A stretch of DNA of 8,272 nt from Candidatus Bathyarchaeota archaeon (GCA_003601785.1 PIYA01000034.1:1-8272); one strand, 5' to 3'; positions 1-5,634 are shown, counted from the stretch's first letter. The notes: generated from the letters alone by a model not told the origin. Translations and numbers: made by a program.

Positions 1-1
1 T

Positions 2-811
2 AACTATGCAAACATTTTTGAGGTGAACTGGTCTTATCCTTCAACCACTGCGTTAGGTAACTATTCAGTTGTTGTTTCAGTTATAGACAACAATGGACAC
101 TATCACAACTTGGACACTGGGCTCTTTGAGCCATTTATTGAGGAAGAAACATGCGGCTTCACTATGGGTGTCATTGTCTATTATAACCCGGTTTTCCACA
201 TAACAGACGACGTGAACGAGCCACTACCTAACGCACAAGTTTATATAACATGGAGAAACGGAACGACAGATACGTCCCCACGCTACACAACAACCGGGGG
301 TCTTATCAACCTAACACGTGTTCCAGCTGGAAACTACGGATTCACCATTCTCTGGAAAGATAAGATAGTTCAGCAAACAACAGTTTACGTGGATTCTAAT
401 GGCCCATACACCATAAAGACGCAGGTGTATCAATTGACCGTTCGGGTTCTTGGAAATAATGGTGCACCTGTTCATGGAGCCTACGTTATTGTTTACACAC
501 AATCTGGAATCGGATACGGTCTTGACACAACCAATGTGGAAGGCACAGCGGTGTTTAAGTTGCCGTCTGGAACCTACAGAGTCGAAGCTTATTACACTTC
601 AGGTTATTGGCTTACGGTAGTTAGAGACAGCGCCGTTGAACAGGTTTCTGTGACAGCGTCAACTTCCAAAGATGTAGTCTTGACGAGGTTTCCTCCAGCA
701 ATGTGGTCGACGATCGGGTTCTGGATAATAATGGGAGCGGTGATTGCCATCGTAACGGTTGCAGTCTTTGTATTCCAGATGAGCTATAAGAAAATGCACA
801 TAAGAGCGTAA
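2..811 (+). CDS. C-terminal part of a membrane-anchored surface protein with beta-sandwich repeats (5' end outside window)
   Basis: The frame is open from the window edge, so the real start lies upstream; the GTG at 23 has no reason to be the start. Counting from that GTG (262 residues), there are two alignable beta-sandwich units of the carboxypeptidase-regulatory/Ig-like kind, about 54-132 and 133-221. Both share a pattern of 'P-N/G-A-x-V' near the start and 'VPAGNYGF' or 'LPSGTYRV' near the end. A hydrophobic helix follows (about 227-253), then a short basic tail (SYKKMHIRA). N-glycosylation sequons (NWS, NYS, NGT, NLT) fit an exported archaeal protein. The topology suggests a large extracellular part held by one C-terminal helix with the tail in the cytoplasm. 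Function is unknown: an S-layer-associated, adhesin or solute-binding role are all possible. The secreted protease gene follows 108 bases downstream. Confidence 0.85.
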   Translation, partial: NYANIFEVNWSYPSTTALGNYSVVVSVIDNNGHYHNLDTGLFEPFIEEETCGFTMGVIVYYNPVFHITDDVNEPLPNAQVYITWRNGTTDTSPRYTTTGGLINLTRVPAGNYGFTILWKDKIVQQTTVYVDSNGPYTIKTQVYQLTVRVLGNNGAPVHGAYVIVYTQSGIGYGLDTTNVEGTAVFKLPSGTYRVEAYYTSGYWLTVVRDSAVEQVSVTASTSKDVVLTRFPPAMWSTIGFWIIMGAVIAIVTVAVFVFQMSYKKMHIRA

Positions 812-826
812 TTTCTACGCATAAAT

Positions 827-840
827 CCTTTTTCACTTTT
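827..840 (+). terminator. T-rich tract after the surface protein gene
   Basis: T5 and T4 runs separated by CAC lie 16 bases past the stop codon, with no strong hairpin before them. Archaeal RNA polymerases stop at oligo-T runs, so this is a plausible terminator. The call rests on base composition only. Confidence 0.4.
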
Positions 841-859
841 ACAGAATATTAGTTCAAGG

Positions 860-867
860 TTTACATA
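860..867 (+). promoter_or_regulatory. Possible TATA box for the caspase-like gene
   Basis: TTTACATA would place a transcript start near 890 and a leader of about 30 bases. That leader contains the GGGAGAG SD site at 910-916, five bases from the ATG when counted from GGAG. A T-rich element at 881-890 is an alternative. Confidence 0.3.
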
Positions 868-919
868 CCCTTCGGAAAGTCTTTTTAGTTCCGCTTCTAA
901 TGTAATTTAGGGAGAGAAA

Positions 920-1831
920 ATGAGAAAGCTAATCGTCATAGTGATAGCTTTATTGATGGTTTTTTCATTTGCGTTCCTTCCAACGTCGATGGCGATAGCA
1001 AATCTTTCGGCAAAGCCCAAAGTGCCTTTGAAAGGCTTCCTAAGCGCTTCTGCTTCTGCCTCACCGCTAGGTGGACCCCCTCCTGGACACGGACCGAAGC
1101 CAAAGCCTCCACCTAGTCCAGCGCCCAACAAGTGGGCTGTGGTGATAGGCATATCTAAATACGCTGATTCATCCGCGAACCTTTATAATCCTGATAGGGA
1201 TGCTAAAGATATGGTGAATGCTCTTGAAAGCATCTACGGATTCGCTGATGATCATATTAAGCTTTTGACAAACAAGGATGCCACAGCCGACAACATTGTT
1301 GCTTCTATAAACTGGCTTATTGACAACGAAAACGAGACATCTATCGTTGTGTTCTTCTACAGTGGGCATGGTGGGCAAGTGGATGAAACGGAAACTGCAA
1401 AATACGGGTATCCCATTGACCCTGAAGCTGATGGAATGGATGAATACATCGTTACCTATGATATGTATGGAATCCCAGACGACTATTTGAAGGATAAGTT
1501 CTCAGCTATAGAGTCCACTCAATTCTTCCTATGGTTTGGTAGTTGCCACTCCGGTGGTATGTCACCTGATCTAAACGATAATGGCAGGGTCATAGTGGCT
1601 GCTTGTGCGGAAGCTGAGGTGGCATGGGATTATCTACTATTACATAACACTCTCTTCGGATATTACTATGTTGATCAGGGAATGCTACACATGCTTGGTG
1701 ACTTAAATGGAGACGGAACTGTAACCGTTGAAGAAGCATTCGACTACGCTGTACCATTAGTGACAGAGCAAGAGCCTGGACAACATCCATTCATTTGGGA
1801 CAGCGACACAAGCAACGATCTTTACCTATAA
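920..1831 (+). CDS. Secreted caspase-like (C14/metacaspase-type) cysteine protease with an EF-hand-like loop
   Basis: The 303-residue protein starts at an ATG with a good SD site (GGAG at 911-914). Residues 1-26 form a signal peptide: MRK, a hydrophobic core, and a small-residue region around TSMAIA. Residues 51-69 are a proline/lysine-rich linker. The caspase-like domain begins at about 71 (KWAVVIGISKY) and carries 'NPDRDAKDM' (90-98), the catalytic His150 in YSGHGG, and the catalytic Cys209 in GSCHSGG. Residues 261-272 (DLNGDGTVTVEE) fit the 12-position calcium loop, with acidic or polar ligands at 1, 3, 5 and 12. Metacaspases usually have Asp two residues before the Cys, helping select Arg/Lys at P1; here it is Gly207, so specificity may differ. 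The protein should act outside the cell, possibly with calcium. The substrate is unknown; the neighbouring surface protein is only a guess. Confidence 0.88.
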   Translation: MRKLIVIVIALLMVFSFAFLPTSMAIANLSAKPKVPLKGFLSASASASPLGGPPPGHGPKPKPPPSPAPNKWAVVIGISKYADSSANLYNPDRDAKDMVNALESIYGFADDHIKLLTNKDATADNIVASINWLIDNENETSIVVFFYSGHGGQVDETETAKYGYPIDPEADGMDEYIVTYDMYGIPDDYLKDKFSAIESTQFFLWFGSCHSGGMSPDLNDNGRVIVAACAEAEVAWDYLLLHNTLFGYYYVDQGMLHMLGDLNGDGTVTVEEAFDYAVPLVTEQEPGQHPFIWDSDTSNDLYL

Positions 1832-1863
1832 CCTCCCACTTTTTATAACTCAAAGTTCACATG

Positions 1864-1880
1864 CTTAAAATTTTATATTT
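1864..1880 (+). promoter_or_regulatory. TATA-like element for the phosphoesterase gene
   Basis: The AT-rich stretch contains TTTTATAT at 1871-1878. A transcript start about 25 bases on would fall near 1900, just before the SD site GGAG at 1904-1907. The T5 run at 1840-1844 just before it could end the upstream caspase transcript. Confidence 0.45.
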
Positions 1881-1915
1881 CAGGTTAAATGTTAGAGAGA
1901 GTTGGAGATTTCTAG

Positions 1916-2461
1916 ATGATTAGCCAGGGAAGTCAAGCTCTTTTCGAGCTGCGTAAGTCTGGTTTTGCCAAGACTGTTGGTTTGATAGCTGACACTCATA
2001 TACCGGTTAGAGCCAGAGAGATTCCATCTAAGGTTTTCAAGGTTTTTGAAGATGTTGACTTTATTATACACGCTGGAGATTTGGTGGACCTATCCGTTAT
2101 CGATGAACTGGAGAGACTTGCCCCTGTCTTGGCTGTTTATGGAAACATGGATGGTCCTGAAATTCGTGGAAAACTGCCTAAAGTTAATTCTCTTAAGGTT
2201 TTTGACTGGAAAATCGGGGTTACGCACAATCCAGGCGCATTGTTCGGTTTGAAGAAGATGCGTGAAATCGCCGAGCAGAACGGTTTCAATGTTCTGGTTT
2301 ACGGACACACGCACAATCCAAGCGTTAAATGGGATAAGAACACATTGTTTATAAATCCTGGAAGCCCAACGAATCCTTTACCACCTTTTATAACGAAGCC
2401 TTCTATAGCGTTGTTGAGGATAAGCAAGGAGAAGATCATGCCAGAAATAATTCACATTTAA
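1916..2461 (+). CDS. YfcE/MJ0936-family metal-dependent phosphoesterase
   Basis: This 181-residue calcineurin-like phosphoesterase belongs to the short YfcE/MJ0936 group, whose members hydrolyse phosphodiester model substrates using two metal ions, often Mn or Ni. All metal-binding blocks are visible: Asp26-x-His28 in IADTHIP, Asp55 in HAGD, Asn77 in YGNMD, His104 in VTHNPG, and the His131/His133 pair in YGHTH. The family's NPGSPTNP signature is at 147-154. The ATG at 1916 has GGAG eight bases upstream. It gives about 20 residues before the first strand, slightly longer than usual, so a later start is possible but lacks clear support. No signal peptide is seen, so the enzyme should be cytoplasmic. 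The natural substrate is not defined even for well-studied relatives. Confidence 0.93.
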   Translation: MISQGSQALFELRKSGFAKTVGLIADTHIPVRAREIPSKVFKVFEDVDFIIHAGDLVDLSVIDELERLAPVLAVYGNMDGPEIRGKLPKVNSLKVFDWKIGVTHNPGALFGLKKMREIAEQNGFNVLVYGHTHNPSVKWDKNTLFINPGSPTNPLPPFITKPSIALLRISKEKIMPEIIHI

Positions 2462-2510
2462 AACTGTTAGGCATTCACGCTTGAGATTTTCACTTTAACT
2501 TATCTCTCTG

Positions 2511-2538
2511 CACAGTGCCAAAGCGTCGTTTCACAGTG
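2511..2538. repeat. Direct repeat CACAGTG x2, 21 bases apart
   Basis: CACAGTG occurs at 2511-2517 and 2532-2538. The start-to-start distance is 21 bases, about two helical turns, and the second copy ends three bases before the TATA-like CTTAAAAG. The arrangement would suit a dimeric activator or repressor, but two 7-mers can occur by chance. Confidence 0.3.
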
Positions 2539-2541
2539 AGT

Positions 2542-2549
2542 CTTAAAAG
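2542..2549 (+). promoter_or_regulatory. TATA-like box for the Cys4 microprotein operon
   Basis: CTTAAAAG lies about 50 bases before the ATG at 2598. It predicts a transcript start near 2572 and a short leader containing the strong SD site GGAGGT at 2585-2590. The rest of the 136-base gap (2462-2597) holds nothing else I can recognise. Confidence 0.4.
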
Positions 2550-2597
2550 CAGAACGGAACAAACGTTTCGGTGAAGCTTGTACTGGAGGTAATCTTG

Positions 2598-2735
2598 ATG
2601 GAGCGTTGTAGAAATCCTTGGAACAAGAACTGCAAAAACACGGACATTGAGGTTTACATACTCTATAAGGGTGAAAAACTGCCAATTTGCAGGCGTTGTT
2701 GGGGTAAGCTTGCCGATAAAAATTTGGAGTGGTGA
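2598..2735 (+). CDS. 45-residue Cys4 zinc-ribbon-like microprotein
   Basis: This short frame has a near-perfect SD site, GGAGGT at 2585-2590, seven bases before its ATG. The product has Cys at 4, 12, 31 and 34, giving C-x7-C-x18-C-x2-C. The second half reads PICRRCWGKL, typical of a zinc knuckle, and the protein has a basic N-terminal half. I infer that the four cysteines hold one zinc ion. The stop is three bases before the next ATG, and the last codons contain that gene's SD site (GGAG 2726-2729), so the two are very likely co-translated. No function can be assigned; nucleic-acid or protein binding is usual for such small ribbons. The SD strength, cysteine spacing and tight coupling argue that this is a real gene rather than a chance frame. 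Confidence 0.82.
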   Translation: MERCRNPWNKNCKNTDIEVYILYKGEKLPICRRCWGKLADKNLEW

Positions 2736-2738
2736 GTT

Positions 2739-2987
2739 ATGGAAAGGTTTGGTAGGTTCAGCGCGAACACCGCTAAGTCGCTCATTGGAAGGAACGTGAA
2801 TTTGCATTTAAAAGACGGCTCAGTGATAGTGAATGTCCTCTTGGCTGAGGTTCAAAAGGATGAGTTCAGAGGGAAAATCTTCGTCAAATGCATCCCTTAT
2901 GGAAGGAAAAACACGTTGAAGATACCTTTGAAAAATATCGCTTGGGCTGAACTGTTAAACTTAAACCTAATTTCAATCAGTGGATAA
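2739..2987 (+). CDS. 82-residue hypothetical protein, possible Sm- or SH3-like small beta barrel
   Basis: I do not recognise this as a named family. Residues 15-34 (LIGRNVNLHLKDGSVIVNVL) follow the Sm1 pattern of hydrophobic-x-G-x-x-V-x-V-x-L-x-D-G seen in Lsm/Hfq barrels. Alternating hydrophobic strands continue to about residue 72, ending in IPLKNIAWAEL. The usual Sm2 signature (I/L-R-G) and the Asn of Sm1 are not clear, so another SH3-type barrel is equally likely. The protein is basic with no signal peptide or membrane helix. It starts three bases after the Cys4 microprotein, with GGAG nine bases before its ATG inside that gene. Coupled production suggests the two act together, perhaps on RNA; this is inference. 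Confidence 0.8.
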   Translation: MERFGRFSANTAKSLIGRNVNLHLKDGSVIVNVLLAEVQKDEFRGKIFVKCIPYGRKNTLKIPLKNIAWAELLNLNLISISG

Positions 2988-3008
2988 AAATCAGCGTTCA
3001 AAAGACTG

Positions 3009-3016
3009 AAATAAAG
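3009..3016 (+). promoter_or_regulatory. TATA-like box implying a leaderless YkgJ-type transcript
   Basis: AAATAAAG ends 20 bases before the ATG at 3036, and no SD site is seen between. This spacing would put the transcript start at or very near the start codon. Confidence 0.4.
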
Positions 3017-3035
3017 TTGTGGGCATAATAGACTT

Positions 3036-3431
3036 ATGCGTTGTTCTCATTGTGGAAAATGCTGTGAAAACACTGAGATGCCCCTATCTAAAGCTGACAT
3101 TAAAAGGCTTGAAAAGGCTGGTTTTCACCGAGAGGATTTTGTGCAATATGACAGCAGAGGCTACGCAAGACTTCAAAACCGTGAAGGATACTGCGTCTTT
3201 TATGACAAAAAGAGAAGACGATGCAGAGTGTATAAGTATAGACCGTTGGGATGCCGCATCTACCCGATAATCTTCAGCGAAGACGAAGGAATAATTGTTG
3301 ATGACCTCTGTCCGATGAAAGACACGGTTTCAAAAAGTGAAGTGAAAAAGAAAGGGATGTTGTTGGTTAGGCTTCTGAGAAAACTGGATGAAGAGGCTGA
3401 ATCTCGCTTGTTAAGAACTGAACAGCGATAA
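3036..3431 (+). CDS. YkgJ-family cysteine-cluster protein
   Basis: The 131-residue protein begins with CxxCxxCC (Cys3, 6, 9 and 10). Further cysteines are Cys53 (EGYCVFY), Cys63, Cys73 in RPLGCRIYP and Cys92 (LCPMK). This eight-Cys layout with the RP-x-x-CR-x-YP block is the hallmark of the YkgJ/UPF0153-type family, thought to bind an Fe-S cluster or zinc; the metal and role are not settled. The C-terminal 40 residues are charged and helical. No signal or membrane segment is present, so it should be cytoplasmic. The ATG is chosen because the CxxCxxCC block begins two residues later and a TATA-like box lies about 25 bases upstream. It is separated from the barrel gene by 48 bases and seems to be transcribed on its own. 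Confidence 0.92.
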   Translation: MRCSHCGKCCENTEMPLSKADIKRLEKAGFHREDFVQYDSRGYARLQNREGYCVFYDKKRRRCRVYKYRPLGCRIYPIIFSEDEGIIVDDLCPMKDTVSKSEVKKKGMLLVRLLRKLDEEAESRLLRTEQR

Positions 3432-3441
3432 TTATTCATTG

Positions 3442-3450
3442 TATTTATAA
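3442..3450 (+). promoter_or_regulatory. TATA box of the albA operon
   Basis: TATTTATAA is one of the best TATA-like matches in the window. It predicts transcript initiation near 3471-3475, leaving a leader of roughly 75 bases before the albA ATG. That is long for this window, where most genes have short leaders or none. Confidence 0.5.
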
Positions 3451-3473
3451 GGAACCGTCACGTACTATAGCCA

Positions 3474-3515
3474 GTAGCGTTTTATTGAGTAACGCGAAGG
3501 AAACTGCAACGCTAC
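3474..3515 (+). promoter_or_regulatory. Inverted repeat in the albA leader (possible regulatory hairpin)
   Basis: GTAGCGTT (3474-3481) and AACGCTAC (3508-3515) are perfect reverse complements separated by 26 bases. The left arm can alternatively pair over five bases (GCGTT 3477-3481 with AACGC 3491-3495), so the two stems exclude each other. The left arm sits at the predicted 5' end of the transcript. The SD site GGGGTGA (3536-3542) lies outside both stems. The structure could control mRNA stability or bind a protein; alternatively it could be a DNA operator. Confidence 0.45.
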
Positions 3516-3547
3516 ACGCGACAAACAAAGTAAAAGGGGTGAATTAA

Positions 3548-3835
3548 ATGGCTGAAAATTCGGGAATAGTCTTCGTTGGAAGGAAACCTGCAATGAGCTA
3601 CGTTTTAGCTGTAATCACAAGCATGTCAGCGTCAAACGCGAAGGAAATAACATTGAAAGCGCGGGGAAGAGCCATAACAACGGCTGTGGATGTGGCTGAG
3701 ATAACCAGAAACAGATTCATAAAAGACTTGAAAATAGACAAGATAGCCATAGGAACAGAGGAGTTGCCGCCGAGGGAAGGGGAAAACAGAGCTAGAATGG
3801 TTTCAACGATGGAGATAACGCTTAAAAAAGAGTAG
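3548..3835 (+). CDS. albA: Alba chromatin protein (DNA/RNA-binding)
   Basis: Alba is a small dimeric protein that coats archaeal DNA and also binds RNA. The 95-residue product matches the family over its whole length: the loop-1 motif VGRKPAMSYVLAV (10-22), the core KARGRAITTAVDVAEITRNRF (37-57), and the final strand RVSTxEI-like segment (RMVSTMEITLKK, 83-94). In Sulfolobus Alba the loop motif is GKKP, with Lys16 acetylated in the published work; here the matching residue is Arg12, with Lys13 kept. The ATG has a strong SD site, GGGGTGA, ending five bases upstream. The gene leads an operon with the OB-fold protein gene, whose SD site overlaps the albA stop. Confidence 0.97.
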   Translation: MAENSGIVFVGRKPAMSYVLAVITSMSASNAKEITLKARGRAITTAVDVAEITRNRFIKDLKIDKIAIGTEELPPREGENRARMVSTMEITLKKE

Positions 3836-3843
3836 AGGAAACA

Positions 3844-4470
3844 TTGCGAAACAAAGTGTCAGTCGGCGAATACCTCACTTTTCTTTCTATGAAATATGAA
3901 GTTGAACCGGACAAACTCTTATACGCTTTAATATCAGCGTGGGAAAACGGAAACGCCACCTGCGGGAAACTGTCAGTGGAACGCCGCATAAAAACACGGA
4001 ACACAGCCATATTTCTAATAACCAAGGACTCAAAAGTCGCCGCTCAGCTTAAAATCTCCAAAAACTTCTTGGAACAAACAGATTCGCTTAAAAGATTCAG
4101 AAACACCGCTTTACCTAGAAGATTTCTGAAAAGAAAAGCCAGCGAAGGTCCCGTTCACATAGGAGACTTGAAGAGGGGAATGAAACACGTAAGTTTGAAG
4201 GCTAAAGTCTTGGAGATTCCGAAATCAGTGCTTGTGTTCACAAGGTTTGGAAACTACGCCAGCGTGACAAACGTCATCATAGCCGACGAAACGGGAAGGG
4301 TTAAACTGTGCCTGTGGAACCAACAGGTGGATTCCATATCCATCGGTGACACGATACAGATTGAGAACGCGTACACATCCGCGTTTAGGGGTGAAAGACA
4401 GCTGAGGATAGGTAAAAGCGGAAAGATAAGCGTCGTAAAAACGGCGGAGCCCACGCATGTAGTGGCTTAG
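3844..4470 (+). CDS. OB-fold single-strand-binding-like protein (RPA-type), TTG start
   Basis: The 208-residue protein has two parts. Residues 1-100 are basic, mostly helical and not recognised. Residues 104-198 are an OB fold of the RPA/archaeal SSB type: HIGDLKRGMKHVSLKAKVLE opens the barrel, then VIIADETGRVKLCLW (144-158), the hydrophobic IGDTIQIENAY (167-177), and a last strand RQLRIGKSGKISVV (185-198). It probably binds single-stranded DNA or RNA; a zinc finger, present in some archaeal RPAs, is absent. The TTG start is preferred because AGAGGA (3834-3839) overlaps the albA stop just upstream; GTG at 3856 and ATG at 3889 are later alternatives that would trim the N-terminal region. The 8-base gap makes co-transcription with albA very likely. 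Confidence 0.85.
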   Translation: MRNKVSVGEYLTFLSMKYEVEPDKLLYALISAWENGNATCGKLSVERRIKTRNTAIFLITKDSKVAAQLKISKNFLEQTDSLKRFRNTALPRRFLKRKASEGPVHIGDLKRGMKHVSLKAKVLEIPKSVLVFTRFGNYASVTNVIIADETGRVKLCLWNQQVDSISIGDTIQIENAYTSAFRGERQLRIGKSGKISVVKTAEPTHVVA

Positions 4471-4508
4471 AAAGGAACATACTTTTCTACATAAAGTCGG
4501 CAAACAAT

Positions 4509-4518
4509 CTTAAATAAT
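4509..4518 (+). promoter_or_regulatory. TATA-like box of purA, suggesting a leaderless mRNA
   Basis: CTTAAATAAT is centred about 27 bases before the GTG start at 4540, which is the usual TATA-to-start distance. The only SD-like sequence, TGGAG at 4521-4525, is 14 bases from the GTG and so too far to act. Both points favour a transcript starting at or next to the GTG. Confidence 0.45.
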
Positions 4519-4539
4519 TCTGGAGAAATTCTCTTAACG

Positions 4540-5553
4540 GTGAAAAGTTTGCCATGCACAGTTATAACCGGAGCCTTCTGGGGAGACGAAGGGAAAGGAA
4601 AAATAATTTCTTACCTAGCCCTAAAAGATCAGCCAGACCTCTGCGTGAGAACTGGTTCCGTTAACGCCGCACACACAGTATGGTATAAGGGAAACCGTTA
4701 TGCACTGCACATGGTTCCAGCAACGTTCATCTGTGAAAAATGCCGCTTGCTGATAGGCGCCGGTGCAAACGTTCACGTTGCAAAGTTTCTGGAAGAAGTT
4801 GAGCTTACAAACGTGAAAAACCGCATAGGCGTGGACCGTCAAGCCTCAATAATTGAGGAGAAACACTCAATTCAAGACAAGACAAGCGCGCATTTGAAAG
4901 GCATAGGCACAACAGGTTGGGGTGTGGGACCCGCCATCGAGGAGCGCGTGAGAAGAACGGCGAAACTGGCGAAGGACATCCCAGAGTTACAGCCGTATCT
5001 AACGGACGTGGCGAAGGAGGTTAACGAGGCAATAGACGCAGGTAAAACGGTTATACTGGAGGGAACCCAAGGCTTCATGCTTTCGTTGTTCCATGGTACA
5101 TATCCCTACGTGACGGGAAGAGACACAAGCGCTTCAGCCATATGTTCAGAGGCAGGTGTTGGACCGACAAGAGTTGACAACGTTCTGATAGTTTTCAAGG
5201 CTTTCATAACACGTGTGGGTGGAGGACCGTTGCCGGGCGAACTGACGAAAGAGGAAGCTTTAAAACGAGGATGGTTCGAAAAGGCTGCTGGAACCGGAAG
5301 GGATAGACGTTCAGCCCCCTTCAACTTCGAAATAGCGAAGAAATCCGCGATGATTAACGGTGCCACACAAGCGGCTGTCACAAAACTCGACATTCTGTAT
5401 CCACAGTGCAAAGGAGCCAGAACCTACGAGCAGCTCCCAGAAGAAGCAAAAAGGTTCATAAGCGAAATTGAGAGGCAGACAGGTGTCCCAGTGGTGCTTA
5501 TAGGCACGGGACCGGACGCGTTGGACGTGATTGACAGAAGAAAGCAACAGTAA
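4540..5553 (+). CDS. purA: Adenylosuccinate synthetase, short archaeal form
   Basis: PurA joins IMP and aspartate using GTP to give adenylosuccinate, the first of two steps from IMP to AMP, in the cytoplasm. The GTP/IMP loop FWGDEGKGK is at 13-21, with Asp16 as the expected catalytic base. NAAHTV (42-47) carries the catalytic His45; the usual form is NAGHT. IGTTGWGVGPA (122-132), EGTQGFML (174-181), HGTYPYVTG (185-193), TRVGGGPLPGEL (224-235), the Arg-rich AGTGRDRRSAP (250-260) and TKLDIL (281-286) are also present. STGPD of bacterial PurA is GTGPD here (322-326). At 337 residues it is about 90 shorter than bacterial PurA, as known for archaeal enzymes, so it is not truncated. The GTG start sits seven residues before the first core residue. 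It appears to be a single-gene unit. Confidence 0.97.
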   Translation: MKSLPCTVITGAFWGDEGKGKIISYLALKDQPDLCVRTGSVNAAHTVWYKGNRYALHMVPATFICEKCRLLIGAGANVHVAKFLEEVELTNVKNRIGVDRQASIIEEKHSIQDKTSAHLKGIGTTGWGVGPAIEERVRRTAKLAKDIPELQPYLTDVAKEVNEAIDAGKTVILEGTQGFMLSLFHGTYPYVTGRDTSASAICSEAGVGPTRVDNVLIVFKAFITRVGGGPLPGELTKEEALKRGWFEKAAGTGRDRRSAPFNFEIAKKSAMINGATQAAVTKLDILYPQCKGARTYEQLPEEAKRFISEIERQTGVPVVLIGTGPDALDVIDRRKQQ

Positions 5554-5583
5554 TCCAATGTGAATTCAAAGTTTTGAACGTCA

Positions 5584-5594
5584 AAATATTTATT
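5584..5594 (+). promoter_or_regulatory. TATA-like box of the acyl-CoA synthetase gene
   Basis: AAATATTTATT predicts a transcript start around 5613-5617. The leader of about 20 bases would contain the SD site AAGGTG at 5622-5627. Confidence 0.5.
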
Positions 5595-5634
5595 GCTAAA
5601 CTTGTGAAATAGTCAGAAAACAAGGTGTTTGTAC

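Noticed and set aside
1538..1546. Caspase-like protein as a dead protease because of the missing Asp
   Set aside because: The His/Cys dyad and surrounding SGHGG and SCHSGG motifs are intact; the lost Asp affects substrate choice rather than catalysis in known metacaspases.
2490..2807. 105-codon open frame on the minus strand over the microprotein and barrel genes
   Set aside because: It lies opposite two coupled + strand frames with good SD sites, has no recognisable motif or domain, and all other genes here are on the + strand.
3019..3270. 83-codon + strand frame overlapping the YkgJ-type gene
   Set aside because: It is a shifted reading of the cysteine-cluster gene; the overlapping frame has the complete family signature.
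3299..3304. TGATGA as a box C of a C/D guide RNA
   Set aside because: It lies inside the YkgJ-type coding sequence and I found no matching D, D' and C' boxes at suitable spacing.
5106..5411. 101-codon minus-strand frame inside purA
   Set aside because: It is fully contained in a highly conserved PurA coding region and has no start signal or domain.
5629..5634. TTG as the start of the acyl-CoA synthetase
   Set aside because: ATG at 5635 is a stronger start codon and has SD AAGGTG at a normal 7-base distance; the TTG would leave only one base.
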